Positions 1-8,107 of a DNA stretch of 64,000 nt are shown piece by piece. The stretch is from NCBI RefSeq assembly GCF_000378385.1, contig NZ_KB899661.1, forward strand, positions 162,816 to 226,815. Reading direction: 5' to 3'. Source of the stretch: Paenibacillus daejeonensis DSM 15491 (GTDB lineage: Bacteria; Bacillota; Bacilli; Paenibacillales; Paenibacillaceae). The position numbers were made by a program, and so were the translations under genes. A model generated the notes under the pieces. It was not told the DNA's origin, ran no database searches, and worked only from the letters and a program-made list of their open reading frames with translations. The first letter of the stretch is position 1, and each line of letters starts with the position of its first letter.

Positions 1-592
1 CTTGCACGCGACACCCACCTCCGTACCGCCTCTCCAACGAAAGTTTCTTGCCTTGCACGCACCATCCACCTCCGTGCCGCCCCTCCAACGAAAGTTTCTT
101 GCCTTGCACGCACCACCCACCTCCGTCCCGTCCCTCCAACGAAAGTTTCTTGCCTTGCACGCGCCACCCACCTCCGTACCGCCCCTCCAACGAAAGTTTC
201 TTGCCTTGCACGCGCCATCCACCTCCGTACCGCTTCTCCAACGAAAGTTTCTTGCCTTGCACGCGACACCCACCTCCGTACCGCCTCTCCAACGAAAGTT
301 TCTTGCCTTGCACGCACCATCCACCTCCGTGCCGCCCCTCCAACGAAAGTTTCTTGCCTTGCACGCACCACCCACCTCCGTCCCGTCCCTCCAACGAAAG
401 TTTCTTGCCTTGCACGCGCCACCCACCTCCGTACCGCCCCTCCAACGAAAGTTTCTTGCCTTGCACGCGCCATCCACCTACGTACCGTCTCTCCAACGAA
501 AGTTTCTTGCCTTGCACGCGCCACCCACCTCCGTACCACCTCTCCAACGAAAGTTTCTTGCCTTGCACGAGCCACCTACCGCCGATCCAAGC
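1..592 (+). repeat. 51-bp tandem repeat array 1 (11 full units plus a partial)
   Basis: Eleven exact-length 51-bp units run from the window edge to 561, followed by a decayed twelfth. Each contains CCAACGAAAGTTTCTTGCC followed by a more variable half. The AACGAAAG motif recurs at 36, 87, 138 and so on to 546. Units 1-4 are identical to units 6-9, and unit 5 differs from unit 10 at only three positions, so a 255-bp block of five units was duplicated recently. The period is a multiple of three, so all frames stay open; I do not read it as coding. The array may begin outside the window. Confidence 0.95.
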
Positions 593-600
593 CTTTGCGC

Positions 601-650
601 AACAAAAAGACCCCCGGCTTCCATCCAGAGGATGGGGTACCGGGGGTCAC
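601..650 (-). terminator. Intrinsic terminator of the solute-binding protein gene
   Basis: Read on the minus strand, GACCCCCGG pairs with CCGGGGGTC around a short inner stem, followed by TCTTTTTGTT. It lies downstream of the stop at 781, so it should end the leftward polysaccharide-utilisation transcript before array 1. Confidence 0.8.
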
Positions 651-780
651 ACTGCGGAGCGCTATACACGTTCCTGCAAGCTGATAATACTGCGTTCTAG
701 CTAGAGTAGCTTGCGCCACACGCAAGCTTCCTTCCGCTCTCCTAAAGAACGCTGCACTCCGCGAAAACTAGCCCCTTACC

Positions 781-2124
781 TTAGCCGCCACGCTCGATCA
801 GCGCGTTGTGGCGCTTGACGATGTTCTCCATCGTTTGGTCCAGATCGCGGCTATTCAGGAAATAGTTCTCTATCTCTTCGAAGCGCAGGTCGTTCAGTTG
901 GACAGGGACGGTGTTGATGTAGCTCTCCTGCTCGCCGAACAGGACGTTGCCCAGCGACTCCAGATCGTACAGCTCTTCATTGCCCTCGACCAGCTTGGCC
1001 TGGGTGACGCTGTCGTCGATCTGGCCGGAGGCCGGGATGCGACCACCCTTACTCAGATACGTCACACCTTCATCTGCGTACCACTGCAGGAACGCCCACG
1101 CCTCTTCCTTGTAGGCCGAATTCGGGTTGATCGCGACCACGTCGCTCAGTCCGCCTTCGATCCGGAAGTCGTCGCGCCCACCGTCTGGCCGTGGCACCGT
1201 AGCGAAGGCAATCTTGAAGTCACGCGGATAATCCGTCAGGTTGTTGGCATTGCGGAAAATCCAGTTGCCCGCGCCGAACATAGCCGCTTCCCCTTTCAGG
1301 AAGGAAGCATCCACCGGCAGCTTGGTCGCCACTTGCTCACCGTAAGTGGGTATGCTCTTGTCCTCGTGCATCATGCGGTGCCATGTCTCCAGTGAGCCGC
1401 GAACGACTGGCGTATCCATGTTGGACTTCCCGTCCTTGACGAATTCGTTCTGGAGCTCGCCGTCGATGTTGAAGGCGTACATGCTGGTCGGCTGCACATA
1501 CCCATAGAGGTGATTCTCGCTCAGCTTCTTCGCGTATTCCGCCAGATCGCTCTGCGTCCAATCCAGCGGAGGCAACGGCAGCCCGGCTGCATCCAGGGCA
1601 TCCTTGTTCACCCAGATAAATGTCTTGGCGGATACCGTCGGCAGACCGTAATAGCTGCCATCGAACTGCCAATCCTTCACTTGCTCACCCATCTTGCCTT
1701 CAATATCATAGCCTTCCAGCTCGCTCAGATTAAGGGCGCTACCCGCTTGCACCCGTTTCTCCAGCATGAACTTGGCGTAGTTGGTATACAGGTCGATGCT
1801 CTCGCCAGCCACCAGGGCGGTGTCCAGCTTCAGATTGCCGCTGTCGTCATTGACGTAGCGTACATATTCGACTTGAACATTCGGATTGGCTTCGTTCCAG
1901 GCTTGAACCATATCCAGCGGTCCCGCTTCCTCCGGAACACCACCCCAGAATTTAAGCGTGATGGTCTGTGCATTCTCTGTACCTGAACCTGAGTTGGTGC
2001 CCGGCGTTACTGGCTCCGTATTGCCGCCCGTACCATTACCGCCACCATTGTTGCCCCCGCAACCGCTTGCAAATACCGATAACGCCAGCATGGATGTCAG
2101 TAGTAATTTTTGTTTTCCCCTCAC
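781..2124 (-). CDS. Carbohydrate ABC transporter substrate-binding lipoprotein (family 1)
   Basis: A 447-residue extracellular binding protein expected to deliver an oligosaccharide to the permease pair encoded at 10521-12309. The N-terminus is a lipoprotein signal (positively charged MRGKQK, a hydrophobic stretch, then ASGC), with a Gly/Asn linker after the lipid-anchored Cys. The body has the layout of family 1 solute-binding proteins, including a KEEAWAFLQWYADEG-like helix near the C-terminus. The start is GTG at 2124 with GGGAGG about nine bases upstream. It is the last gene of the locus, follows the lyase by 139 bp, and has its own predicted activator-dependent promoter. No ATPase for this importer is in the window, which is usual for families that share an MsmX-type ATPase. 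Confidence 0.9.
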   Translation of the reverse strand: MRGKQKLLLTSMLALSVFASGCGGNNGGGNGTGGNTEPVTPGTNSGSGTENAQTITLKFWGGVPEEAGPLDMVQAWNEANPNVQVEYVRYVNDDSGNLKLDTALVAGESIDLYTNYAKFMLEKRVQAGSALNLSELEGYDIEGKMGEQVKDWQFDGSYYGLPTVSAKTFIWVNKDALDAAGLPLPPLDWTQSDLAEYAKKLSENHLYGYVQPTSMYAFNIDGELQNEFVKDGKSNMDTPVVRGSLETWHRMMHEDKSIPTYGEQVATKLPVDASFLKGEAAMFGAGNWIFRNANNLTDYPRDFKIAFATVPRPDGGRDDFRIEGGLSDVVAINPNSAYKEEAWAFLQWYADEGVTYLSKGGRIPASGQIDDSVTQAKLVEGNEELYDLESLGNVLFGEQESYINTVPVQLNDLRFEEIENYFLNSRDLDQTMENIVKRHNALIERGG

Positions 2125-2188
2125 CTTGCATAACCTCCCTTAGTCTGTCAGCCCCTATGAGCAAACCCGGCTGTCTGTTGCTAGCTCT

Positions 2189-2253
2189 ATCTTATCACCC
2201 GGCCTGCCCTCGCAATAGGAACGCAATTGGGTTGTAATGCGACATTTTTGGGG
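2189..2253 (-). promoter_or_regulatory. Extended -10 promoter with YesN-type direct repeat
   Basis: On the minus strand, CCCAA half-sites (plus strand TTGGG at 2227-2231 and 2248-2252) are 21 bp apart in a conserved 39-bp element (2215-2253). The invariant GG of the element is 23 bp from an extended -10, TGATAAGAT (2197-2189). There is no recognisable -35 hexamer. The same arrangement occurs before the lyase (5336-5400) and the permease operon (12404-12467). I infer that the AraC-type response regulator at 5430-6200 activates here. Confidence 0.65.
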
Positions 2254-2263
2254 AAAGCTCCAA

Positions 2264-5200
2264 TTAAGGCAGCGAGCGCAGCAGCATCTCCTGGACCCGG
2301 CTGCCCGCCTTGAACGTGAGCAGTCCCGTCCGTCCCGTCGCGAAGCTGGTGTCGGTCACCGAGGCCTGCAGCGTATAGCCGCTGCCGCTGTCTACGTACA
2401 GACGTAGCTGCGAACCTTGCAGTTCAGCCTTGACCTTGTAGTCAGCCGCCGTCGATACGTTCACGGCCGGCCCTGTCGCGAGCACGGTCCATACGCCACT
2501 CTGCCGCTTGAGAATGCGCCAGTTGCCGTTGCCTGCCGCATCAGTCGCGGTGAAGCCGAAGCGATAATAGTTCTGCGCATCGACATACCGGCCAATCATG
2601 GTCAGCGCGCTGCCTCCCGCGGAGAACTGCGTCGCCCCGCCAGTCAGCTCGATGCTGTAGTTGGAGGCGCTCACGTTCCGAATCAGACTGCGGCACTCTC
2701 CGGCAGGCTGACTGGTCACGTAGGCAAAGTCAGCAGCGCCCATGCGGGCCACGTTCCAATGTCCTGAACCACATGCAGGTGTCGTGCCCGCTGCTGCCAC
2801 GTTGATGGGCTCCCAGCGTGTAGCTGTCCCATATGTGAAGCTATCATGGAACAACCAATCGCTCTTATCCGGGACTTCGGCTACATCCGTACCTGGACCC
2901 AAAGGCGGTACAGTTAGGCTGAGTGTCGCTTCAAAGCTCTCCCCCTTGGCGCCTTGCACATCCACGTACAACTTGGTCGTAGGAGCAAACCGGGTGACAT
3001 AGACGCCCGGGCTCGCCGATACAATACTGGTCACCGGTTGATCCAACTCGATGATCAGGTAGTCCGCTGCCTTCTGTGTCGGATCGGAGACGGCCACGTG
3101 CAGCTCGTTCGCCGAGGTCCGCGTCATGACCGAGGCCTGGCCGCTGCTCGTGATGCCGCCAGCACTGCCACCCGTTGTCGTCCAGAAGTTCGCACCCGTT
3201 GCCTGCAGTCCTTCATTCCGGACCGCCTGAACAGCCGACGTATTGGCTAGAACAGTCACACCAGGGTCATCCGCATAAGCCTCTACCTGTGCACTCGACA
3301 TCCCCGGCAGCAGAACATAACTATAGGAAGCACCTGTCGGATTGAGGCCATGGTTGATCCGGAGGGACTGGAAGGTCCAGGTAATCATCGTGCTAGGGCC
3401 CGTCGTATTAATCTGCTGCCAGCTGCCCTGACGGGCGGTACGCTGACTCTCGATCGTTGCCCCGTCCGGGAAGTAGTAGCCCATGTCTGAGCCCGGTACG
3501 CCTCCCGCCAAGTGAGCCCACTGCGTACCAACCAACGATTGTGCAGAGCCTGGCGTTGTGGGCTGTGGCACGCCGTCCACGGTTAACAACTCAGTGCCGG
3601 CGCCGATTAACTTGCGGTTATCGACATTGGTCACGATCGGCCGATTGTCCGTACTGCTAATTCCCGCACCCAGTGCGACAATCGCATCATCGAACATGAA
3701 CCAAGACTTGCGGGCGGTCAAGGTGTTGCCCCAAGCGTCCAGCTCCATCCCTGTGGCACCGTAGGCCCCCTCCAGGCTTACACCACCCACCCAGCTGGCC
3801 GAGCTCAGATACTCATAACCCGAGCCGTCCAGCCGGGGATTGGTATCGACCGTCGTACCCGGCAGCCGATACGGATCGACGGTTGCCCAATAGTCATCAC
3901 TATAGTGGGACAGATCACCGTTATACAAATAGGTCATGCCGTCTCCGGTGAACCAGCCCTTGCGGTTCTCCCCATTGATGGACTCGAAGTTGTAGACACG
4001 CTCAGACGACATGCTAATTCCAAATCCGTATTCCTCCCGCAAATGAACCGTCCGGTCCATGCCCGCAAACACATGATTCATCCGAGGCTCTGGCCGCGGG
4101 ACCACAGAGGTATCGCTCATCAACTGCTTGCCCAGAACCATATTGTACATACTGCTGTAGGTGAAAAAAGGATAGAACGTATCCTCGGCTATCATAGCTT
4201 TGACCAGGCTTCGAAATGCAGCAGCATCAGCTGCAGGCGCCGTCTGGGAGAGCCGCAGGATCGCTTGAAGTGCCCGGTTGCCCGCATAATGATCCTGATA
4301 GAGGGCCCGTGAAATCTCACGTCCACGAGTCATATCCATGAGCGATCCCTTGTACAGGATAGGCTCAAACGCCTCGTAGACCCAACGGTAGACATGGCCG
4401 AGCTTGGGGTCATTGACCTCCCAGTCGGAACCGTCCAGCAAATACAGCACATTAGCAATATCGCTAATTAAAGACAAGCCGTAACCACCGGTATACGCAT
4501 ATTGATAATGCTGAATAAACGAACCATCCGCGTAGAAACCGTCGCCGCTTGTCACATAAGTGAATACGCTGCTCAGTCCGCCGCTGGCTGCAGCCAGCTT
4601 GGCCGCGTCCTTCACAATGACGCCTCTGAGCCCCACCACTGTTATTTTCCATACGCGGTTGGCCCCGGTCATCTCAACGACGGGGGAATGGGTCTCGATG
4701 GCCGCTGCATAATTCGCAATACGGGTAGCTCCCAGCTCATCATAGAGCAGAACCATCACATCATTGAGCCGCAGCGGTGTGCCGATTTCCCAGTCCCACC
4801 AGTTATTGTAGACGGTCGAACTGGCGTTATACCGATTGGCATGCAGCCAATCCAGTGCTGACAACAGGTCCGCCAGAAGATTCGGATCGCCAGCTAACGC
4901 AGCACCTGGGGTAGCATAAGCGATCGCCATGTCTTTTAGACGGGCATAGCTGCTCGTGATGTGGCTGGAATTGGTGGGACTGCAGAGGTCTGTCCACAGA
5001 CACGTCCTGGTGGCAGAGGTGTCCATGGCATCCCAGTACGTCTCAGCAAGTTGGTTGACTGCCGTCCGCTTAGCAATGATATCTGGATCGCTGCCTGCGG
5101 CTGCCGCCCCGCCTGTCAGCATCACCTTCCACTTGTCACGCAGCACATCGAACCGATCCGCCGCTGCTGCAGAAGGGGCCGACCACAGCCCTGGCAAGCC

Positions 5201-5284
5201 GCCCCACACCAGGCACACCAGCAATACCACCATGCCTGTCCGCAGGGTCCAGCCCCGCCTGGAATCACGCCTTACGTTTGTCAT
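2264..5284 (-). CDS. Secreted polysaccharide lyase family 8 (hyaluronate/chondroitin/xanthan lyase type)
   Basis: A 1006-residue secreted lyase that should cleave an acidic polysaccharide by beta-elimination. Residues 1-42 form a signal peptide (RR-rich start, hydrophobic core, SAAAAD). The alpha-toroid domain carries NNWWDWEIG near 160 and the PL8 catalytic set Asn209, His259 and Tyr268. The 50- and 9-residue spacings match, as I recall, those of streptococcal hyaluronate lyase (N349, H399, Y408); xanthan lyase is usually spaced slightly wider. Central beta-sandwich domains follow. The last 190 residues resemble a concanavalin-like carbohydrate-binding module. The start has TAAGGAGG upstream. 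No sortase or S-layer anchor is seen, so it is probably released. The exact substrate cannot be read from the sequence. Confidence 0.9.
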   Translation of the reverse strand: MTNVRRDSRRGWTLRTGMVVLLVCLVWGGLPGLWSAPSAAAADRFDVLRDKWKVMLTGGAAAAGSDPDIIAKRTAVNQLAETYWDAMDTSATRTCLWTDLCSPTNSSHITSSYARLKDMAIAYATPGAALAGDPNLLADLLSALDWLHANRYNASSTVYNNWWDWEIGTPLRLNDVMVLLYDELGATRIANYAAAIETHSPVVEMTGANRVWKITVVGLRGVIVKDAAKLAAASGGLSSVFTYVTSGDGFYADGSFIQHYQYAYTGGYGLSLISDIANVLYLLDGSDWEVNDPKLGHVYRWVYEAFEPILYKGSLMDMTRGREISRALYQDHYAGNRALQAILRLSQTAPAADAAAFRSLVKAMIAEDTFYPFFTYSSMYNMVLGKQLMSDTSVVPRPEPRMNHVFAGMDRTVHLREEYGFGISMSSERVYNFESINGENRKGWFTGDGMTYLYNGDLSHYSDDYWATVDPYRLPGTTVDTNPRLDGSGYEYLSSASWVGGVSLEGAYGATGMELDAWGNTLTARKSWFMFDDAIVALGAGISSTDNRPIVTNVDNRKLIGAGTELLTVDGVPQPTTPGSAQSLVGTQWAHLAGGVPGSDMGYYFPDGATIESQRTARQGSWQQINTTGPSTMITWTFQSLRINHGLNPTGASYSYVLLPGMSSAQVEAYADDPGVTVLANTSAVQAVRNEGLQATGANFWTTTGGSAGGITSSGQASVMTRTSANELHVAVSDPTQKAADYLIIELDQPVTSIVSASPGVYVTRFAPTTKLYVDVQGAKGESFEATLSLTVPPLGPGTDVAEVPDKSDWLFHDSFTYGTATRWEPINVAAAGTTPACGSGHWNVARMGAADFAYVTSQPAGECRSLIRNVSASNYSIELTGGATQFSAGGSALTMIGRYVDAQNYYRFGFTATDAAGNGNWRILKRQSGVWTVLATGPAVNVSTAADYKVKAELQGSQLRLYVDSGSGYTLQASVTDTSFATGRTGLLTFKAGSRVQEMLLRSLP

Positions 5285-5313
5285 ACCTTCATTACCTCCT
5301 TATTAAATTTATT

Positions 5314-5330
5314 TTTGGAAGCGTTTGCAA
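5314..5330 (-). promoter_or_regulatory. cre-like catabolite-repression site of the lyase gene
   Basis: The minus strand reads TTGCAAACGCTTCCAAA, one mismatch from the CcpA consensus WTGNAARCGNWWWCAWW. It lies just downstream of the predicted -10 (5341-5336), so bound CcpA would overlap the transcription start. Confidence 0.7.
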
Positions 5331-5335
5331 TAGTG

Positions 5336-5400
5336 AGTGTACCATGCCTGCCTTTCTCGCGGATAGGCACGCATTTGGGTTCTGGTGCTACGATTTTGGG
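5336..5400 (-). promoter_or_regulatory. Extended -10 promoter with YesN-type direct repeat (lyase)
   Basis: On the minus strand the conserved element (5363-5400) holds CCCAA repeats 21 bp apart (plus strand TTGGG at 5375-5379 and 5396-5400). It is followed after 24 bp by TGGTACACT (5344-5336), an extended -10. It is close in sequence to the elements at 2215-2253 and 12429-12467. Confidence 0.7.
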
Positions 5401-5429
5401 AGATTGGTCATGCCCAGGAACTAGCAGCT

Positions 5430-6200
5430 CTAGGAGCGGCGAAAATCACTGGGCGTTTTGCCCGTCCAGCGCTTGAACACCTTGATAAAGTAGTTATCAT
5501 TGGCGAAGCCGCAGCGCTGCGAGATGGCTGATACCGGCAGCGTCGTACTGAGCAGCTCATGCACTGCTGCTTCGACACGCACCTTTTGCGTGAAGTTGGT
5601 TATCGTATGGCCTGTCTTTTTGCGGAACACATTGCTGACATAGGTCTGCTCCATATTGACCAGCTTGGCCAGCTCCCCCAGGGTAATCTCGCGGTTGTAA
5701 TGCTCCGAGATGTAGGCGACGATCCGATCCACCTGGGGATGATCCGTCAGGCGTTCCGCCGCTTCGCCGGTCTCCAGCTGCACAGCATGGCTGATGGCAT
5801 GCAGCTTCTTCCACTTGTCCCGCTGCTCCAGCTTCGCCTTCGCCTTGCCCAGCAGCTCAACCAGCCGCTCCGGACGCAGCGAGAGCTTCAGCACATAGCC
5901 GATCGCCCCATGCTCCAGTGACTGCTGGGCATACTCGAACTCAGACATACAGGTCAGCATGATAAATGCCGGATCCCAGCCGGACTCCCGGCTTCGGCGC
6001 AGCAGCTCCACTCCGTCCATGGCGGGCATGACGATATCTGTAATAACAACATCCGGCATGTCCTGCTGCATTGCCGCATAGGCGTCAGCCCCGTTGCTGA
6101 ATTCCCCCTTGATGGCAAATCCATGCTTTTCCCAGACGATCAGATGCTTCAGCATCTCCAGTGCATACGATTCGTCTTCCACCAGATACACGCTATACAT
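5430..6200 (-). CDS. YesN-like AraC-family response regulator
   Basis: A 256-residue response regulator. The N-terminal receiver has the acidic pocket (VEDE, residues 7-10), the phosphoacceptor Asp55 in VVITDIVMPAMDG, and Lys in the YVLKLSL loop. The C-terminal 100 residues hold the two AraC helix-turn-helix motifs, ending GFANDNYFIKVFKRWTGKTPSDFR. The start overlaps the kinase stop by 8 bp and has GGAGGGAGGG upstream. Its partner is the sensor kinase at 6193-8007. I infer that it activates the three promoters of this locus that share a 21-bp direct repeat. Confidence 0.92.
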   Translation of the reverse strand: MYSVYLVEDESYALEMLKHLIVWEKHGFAIKGEFSNGADAYAAMQQDMPDVVITDIVMPAMDGVELLRRSRESGWDPAFIMLTCMSEFEYAQQSLEHGAIGYVLKLSLRPERLVELLGKAKAKLEQRDKWKKLHAISHAVQLETGEAAERLTDHPQVDRIVAYISEHYNREITLGELAKLVNMEQTYVSNVFRKKTGHTITNFTQKVRVEAAVHELLSTTLPVSAISQRCGFANDNYFIKVFKRWTGKTPSDFRRS

Positions 6201-8007
6201 GCTCTGTTCCCTCCCTCCGGTAAGGCTCTGATACCAGCAGCGGAATACGGATTTCCACCGTCGTTCCCCGTCCGTCCTCGCCTGAATGCAGATGAAGCGA
6301 TGCTCCCCCTCTGTAAAGCAGCTCCAGACGTTCCCGAATATTGCTTATTCCAATCCCTTTGCGCTTGCGCTTGATTCTCGACTGGGCAGTTGCCTCCCTG
6401 GCAGCCTCTACGCCGCGTCCATCGTCGCTCACGAGCAGCCGGAGCTCCCGTCCTTCACTGCTGGCGATATCGATGGCAATTCTGCCACCCTCCGGCGCAT
6501 CGGCGAAGCCGTGCAGAATTGCATTCTCCACAAGCGGCTGCAGCGTGAACTTGGGCACCAGCGCGTAGGAAAGGGAGGGATCATGGCTGATCTCCAACTG
6601 GTACCGCCCGTTGAACCGCGTATTCTGAATATGCATATAGGCTTCCGTGAAGCTAATCTCCTGCTCGAGCGGGACCAGATCGACTTCCGTATTCAGACTG
6701 GTCTCCAGCAGCAGTCCCAGCGACACGCAGATATCGAAGGTGACGCGGTCCTGATGCTTCATCGCCTGACTCTTGATGAGGTTCAGCGTATTGAGCAGAA
6801 AATGTGGATCCATCTGGGAAACTAGAATCTGAAACCGCACCGACTCCTTTTGCCGCTCTTCGACCTTGAGCCGGTAGATCAGGCTCTGGATATCCGCAAT
6901 CATGCGGTTGAAGCTCGTCAGGAGATGGAGAATCTCGCCGCTGTACGGCTCCGTCGGCAGCGTCACCCGCAGCTCATTGTCTGCCGCCTTGCCCATCTGG
7001 TAGCGCAGCTTCTGAAGGGGCTTGGTGACGGCCGAGGACAGCAGCAGCGTCGCTGCAATGAATAGGGCAGTGAATGCCAGCACAGCCAGCAGGACATTGC
7101 GCTTGATGGCATTCGTCTCGGCGAACATCTCCTCCAGAGAAATCTTCTTCACCAGCATCCAGTCCAGGGCCGGCATATAGCTGGCCAGGTACATCGCCGC
7201 CTCCTGATCGCTCGTCTCATAGACGGTCTTATCCGGATACGACTGCAGCTCTGCCGCCAGCCGGGCAGACAGCTCCGCAGGCATTCCGGCCTCATCCCGA
7301 CTGCGGAAGACCGGCTGGTTGCCGGCATGAATGACAAGGTAGTCCGCCTGCGCATCCGCAGAGCGCGACCATTGGGTGAGCCAGCGCTGGTGATCGATGC
7401 TGATTCGCAAAGCACCGAACGGCTGGCGTTGATCGTCCAGCAGCAGCGCATCAATCGTCAGCATCGTCTCCGCTTGCACGATATCTTTGGCTACATAAGT
7501 AGGGGCCTCCTGCCAATAGTAGCTGGCCCGTCCCCCGTTCATAGACAGCTCGGCGGTGATCTCCTCATACAGTGCCGCACCGTCGATGGCCTGCCGGGGC
7601 GTGTAGTTAAAGTAAGCCTGCCCTGCCCCATCCACCACGGTCATATAGACGGAGGGCGTCGAGAGGAAAAAGGAATTGGCCAGCGAGTCCAGATTGCGGT
7701 TGATCTCCCGTCTGGCCTCATGTGGGGCGGCCTGGCCTTCCGGGCCAAGGTACTGTTCAAAGGCCGGGTTCTGGGAGATCAGAATGAGCGACCTGGTCAT
7801 CAACCCGGTCAGATCAAGGAAATCGCTGCGAAAGCTCTCGACCTCCCGTGAATTTTGGCCAATCTGATTCTGCTTCAGCACCTGCTCGATCTTGTGGAAA
7901 CCAACCAGACACAGCGCCGAGAATGGCACGACAACCAATAGAATATAAGCCGTAAACATACGGTATTTCAAACTCTCGGGCCACCATCGTCTCCAGTTCA
8001 CCGGCAC
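6193..8007 (-). CDS. YesM-like sensor histidine kinase
   Basis: An integral membrane kinase of about 604 residues that probably senses the imported oligosaccharide or its binding protein. It has a first membrane helix near residues 16-36, a large extracellular sensor region, a second helix near 304-326, a HAMP segment, then the His-kinase domain with MDPHFLLN (His about 402) and LQPLVENAILHG with a GRG ATP lid. An ATG in frame at 8154 would overlap the upstream gene by 47 bp and add non-conserved sequence. I prefer GTG at 8007, preceded by GGAAGGA; GTG at 8001 is also possible. An extended -10, TGCTATACT, lies at 8047-8039. Confidence 0.88.
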   Translation of the reverse strand: MPVNWRRWWPESLKYRMFTAYILLVVVPFSALCLVGFHKIEQVLKQNQIGQNSREVESFRSDFLDLTGLMTRSLILISQNPAFEQYLGPEGQAAPHEARREINRNLDSLANSFFLSTPSVYMTVVDGAGQAYFNYTPRQAIDGAALYEEITAELSMNGGRASYYWQEAPTYVAKDIVQAETMLTIDALLLDDQRQPFGALRISIDHQRWLTQWSRSADAQADYLVIHAGNQPVFRSRDEAGMPAELSARLAAELQSYPDKTVYETSDQEAAMYLASYMPALDWMLVKKISLEEMFAETNAIKRNVLLAVLAFTALFIAATLLLSSAVTKPLQKLRYQMGKAADNELRVTLPTEPYSGEILHLLTSFNRMIADIQSLIYRLKVEERQKESVRFQILVSQMDPHFLLNTLNLIKSQAMKHQDRVTFDICVSLGLLLETSLNTEVDLVPLEQEISFTEAYMHIQNTRFNGRYQLEISHDPSLSYALVPKFTLQPLVENAILHGFADAPEGGRIAIDIASSEGRELRLLVSDDGRGVEAAREATAQSRIKRKRKGIGISNIRERLELLYRGGASLHLHSGEDGRGTTVEIRIPLLVSEPYRREGTEHV

Positions 8008-8038
8008 TCTGTCCTTCCGTACATCATTGATACTGCCC

Positions 8039-8047
8039 AGTATAGCA
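8039..8047 (-). promoter_or_regulatory. Extended -10 element before the kinase gene
   Basis: TGCTATACT on the minus strand, about 32 bp before the preferred GTG start, suggests an internal promoter giving basal levels of the kinase and regulator. No good -35 is seen. Confidence 0.4.
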
Positions 8048-8107
8048 GACCCTTCGGGTCCCGGATATGGCAAATCAGGCCACCCGTATCGGGCAGCCTG
8101 CTGGCTG

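Noticed and set aside
2-704. Long open frames of 218-232 codons across array 1
   Set aside because: They are produced by the 51-bp period (a multiple of three); two frames and both strands stay open and there is no start signal.
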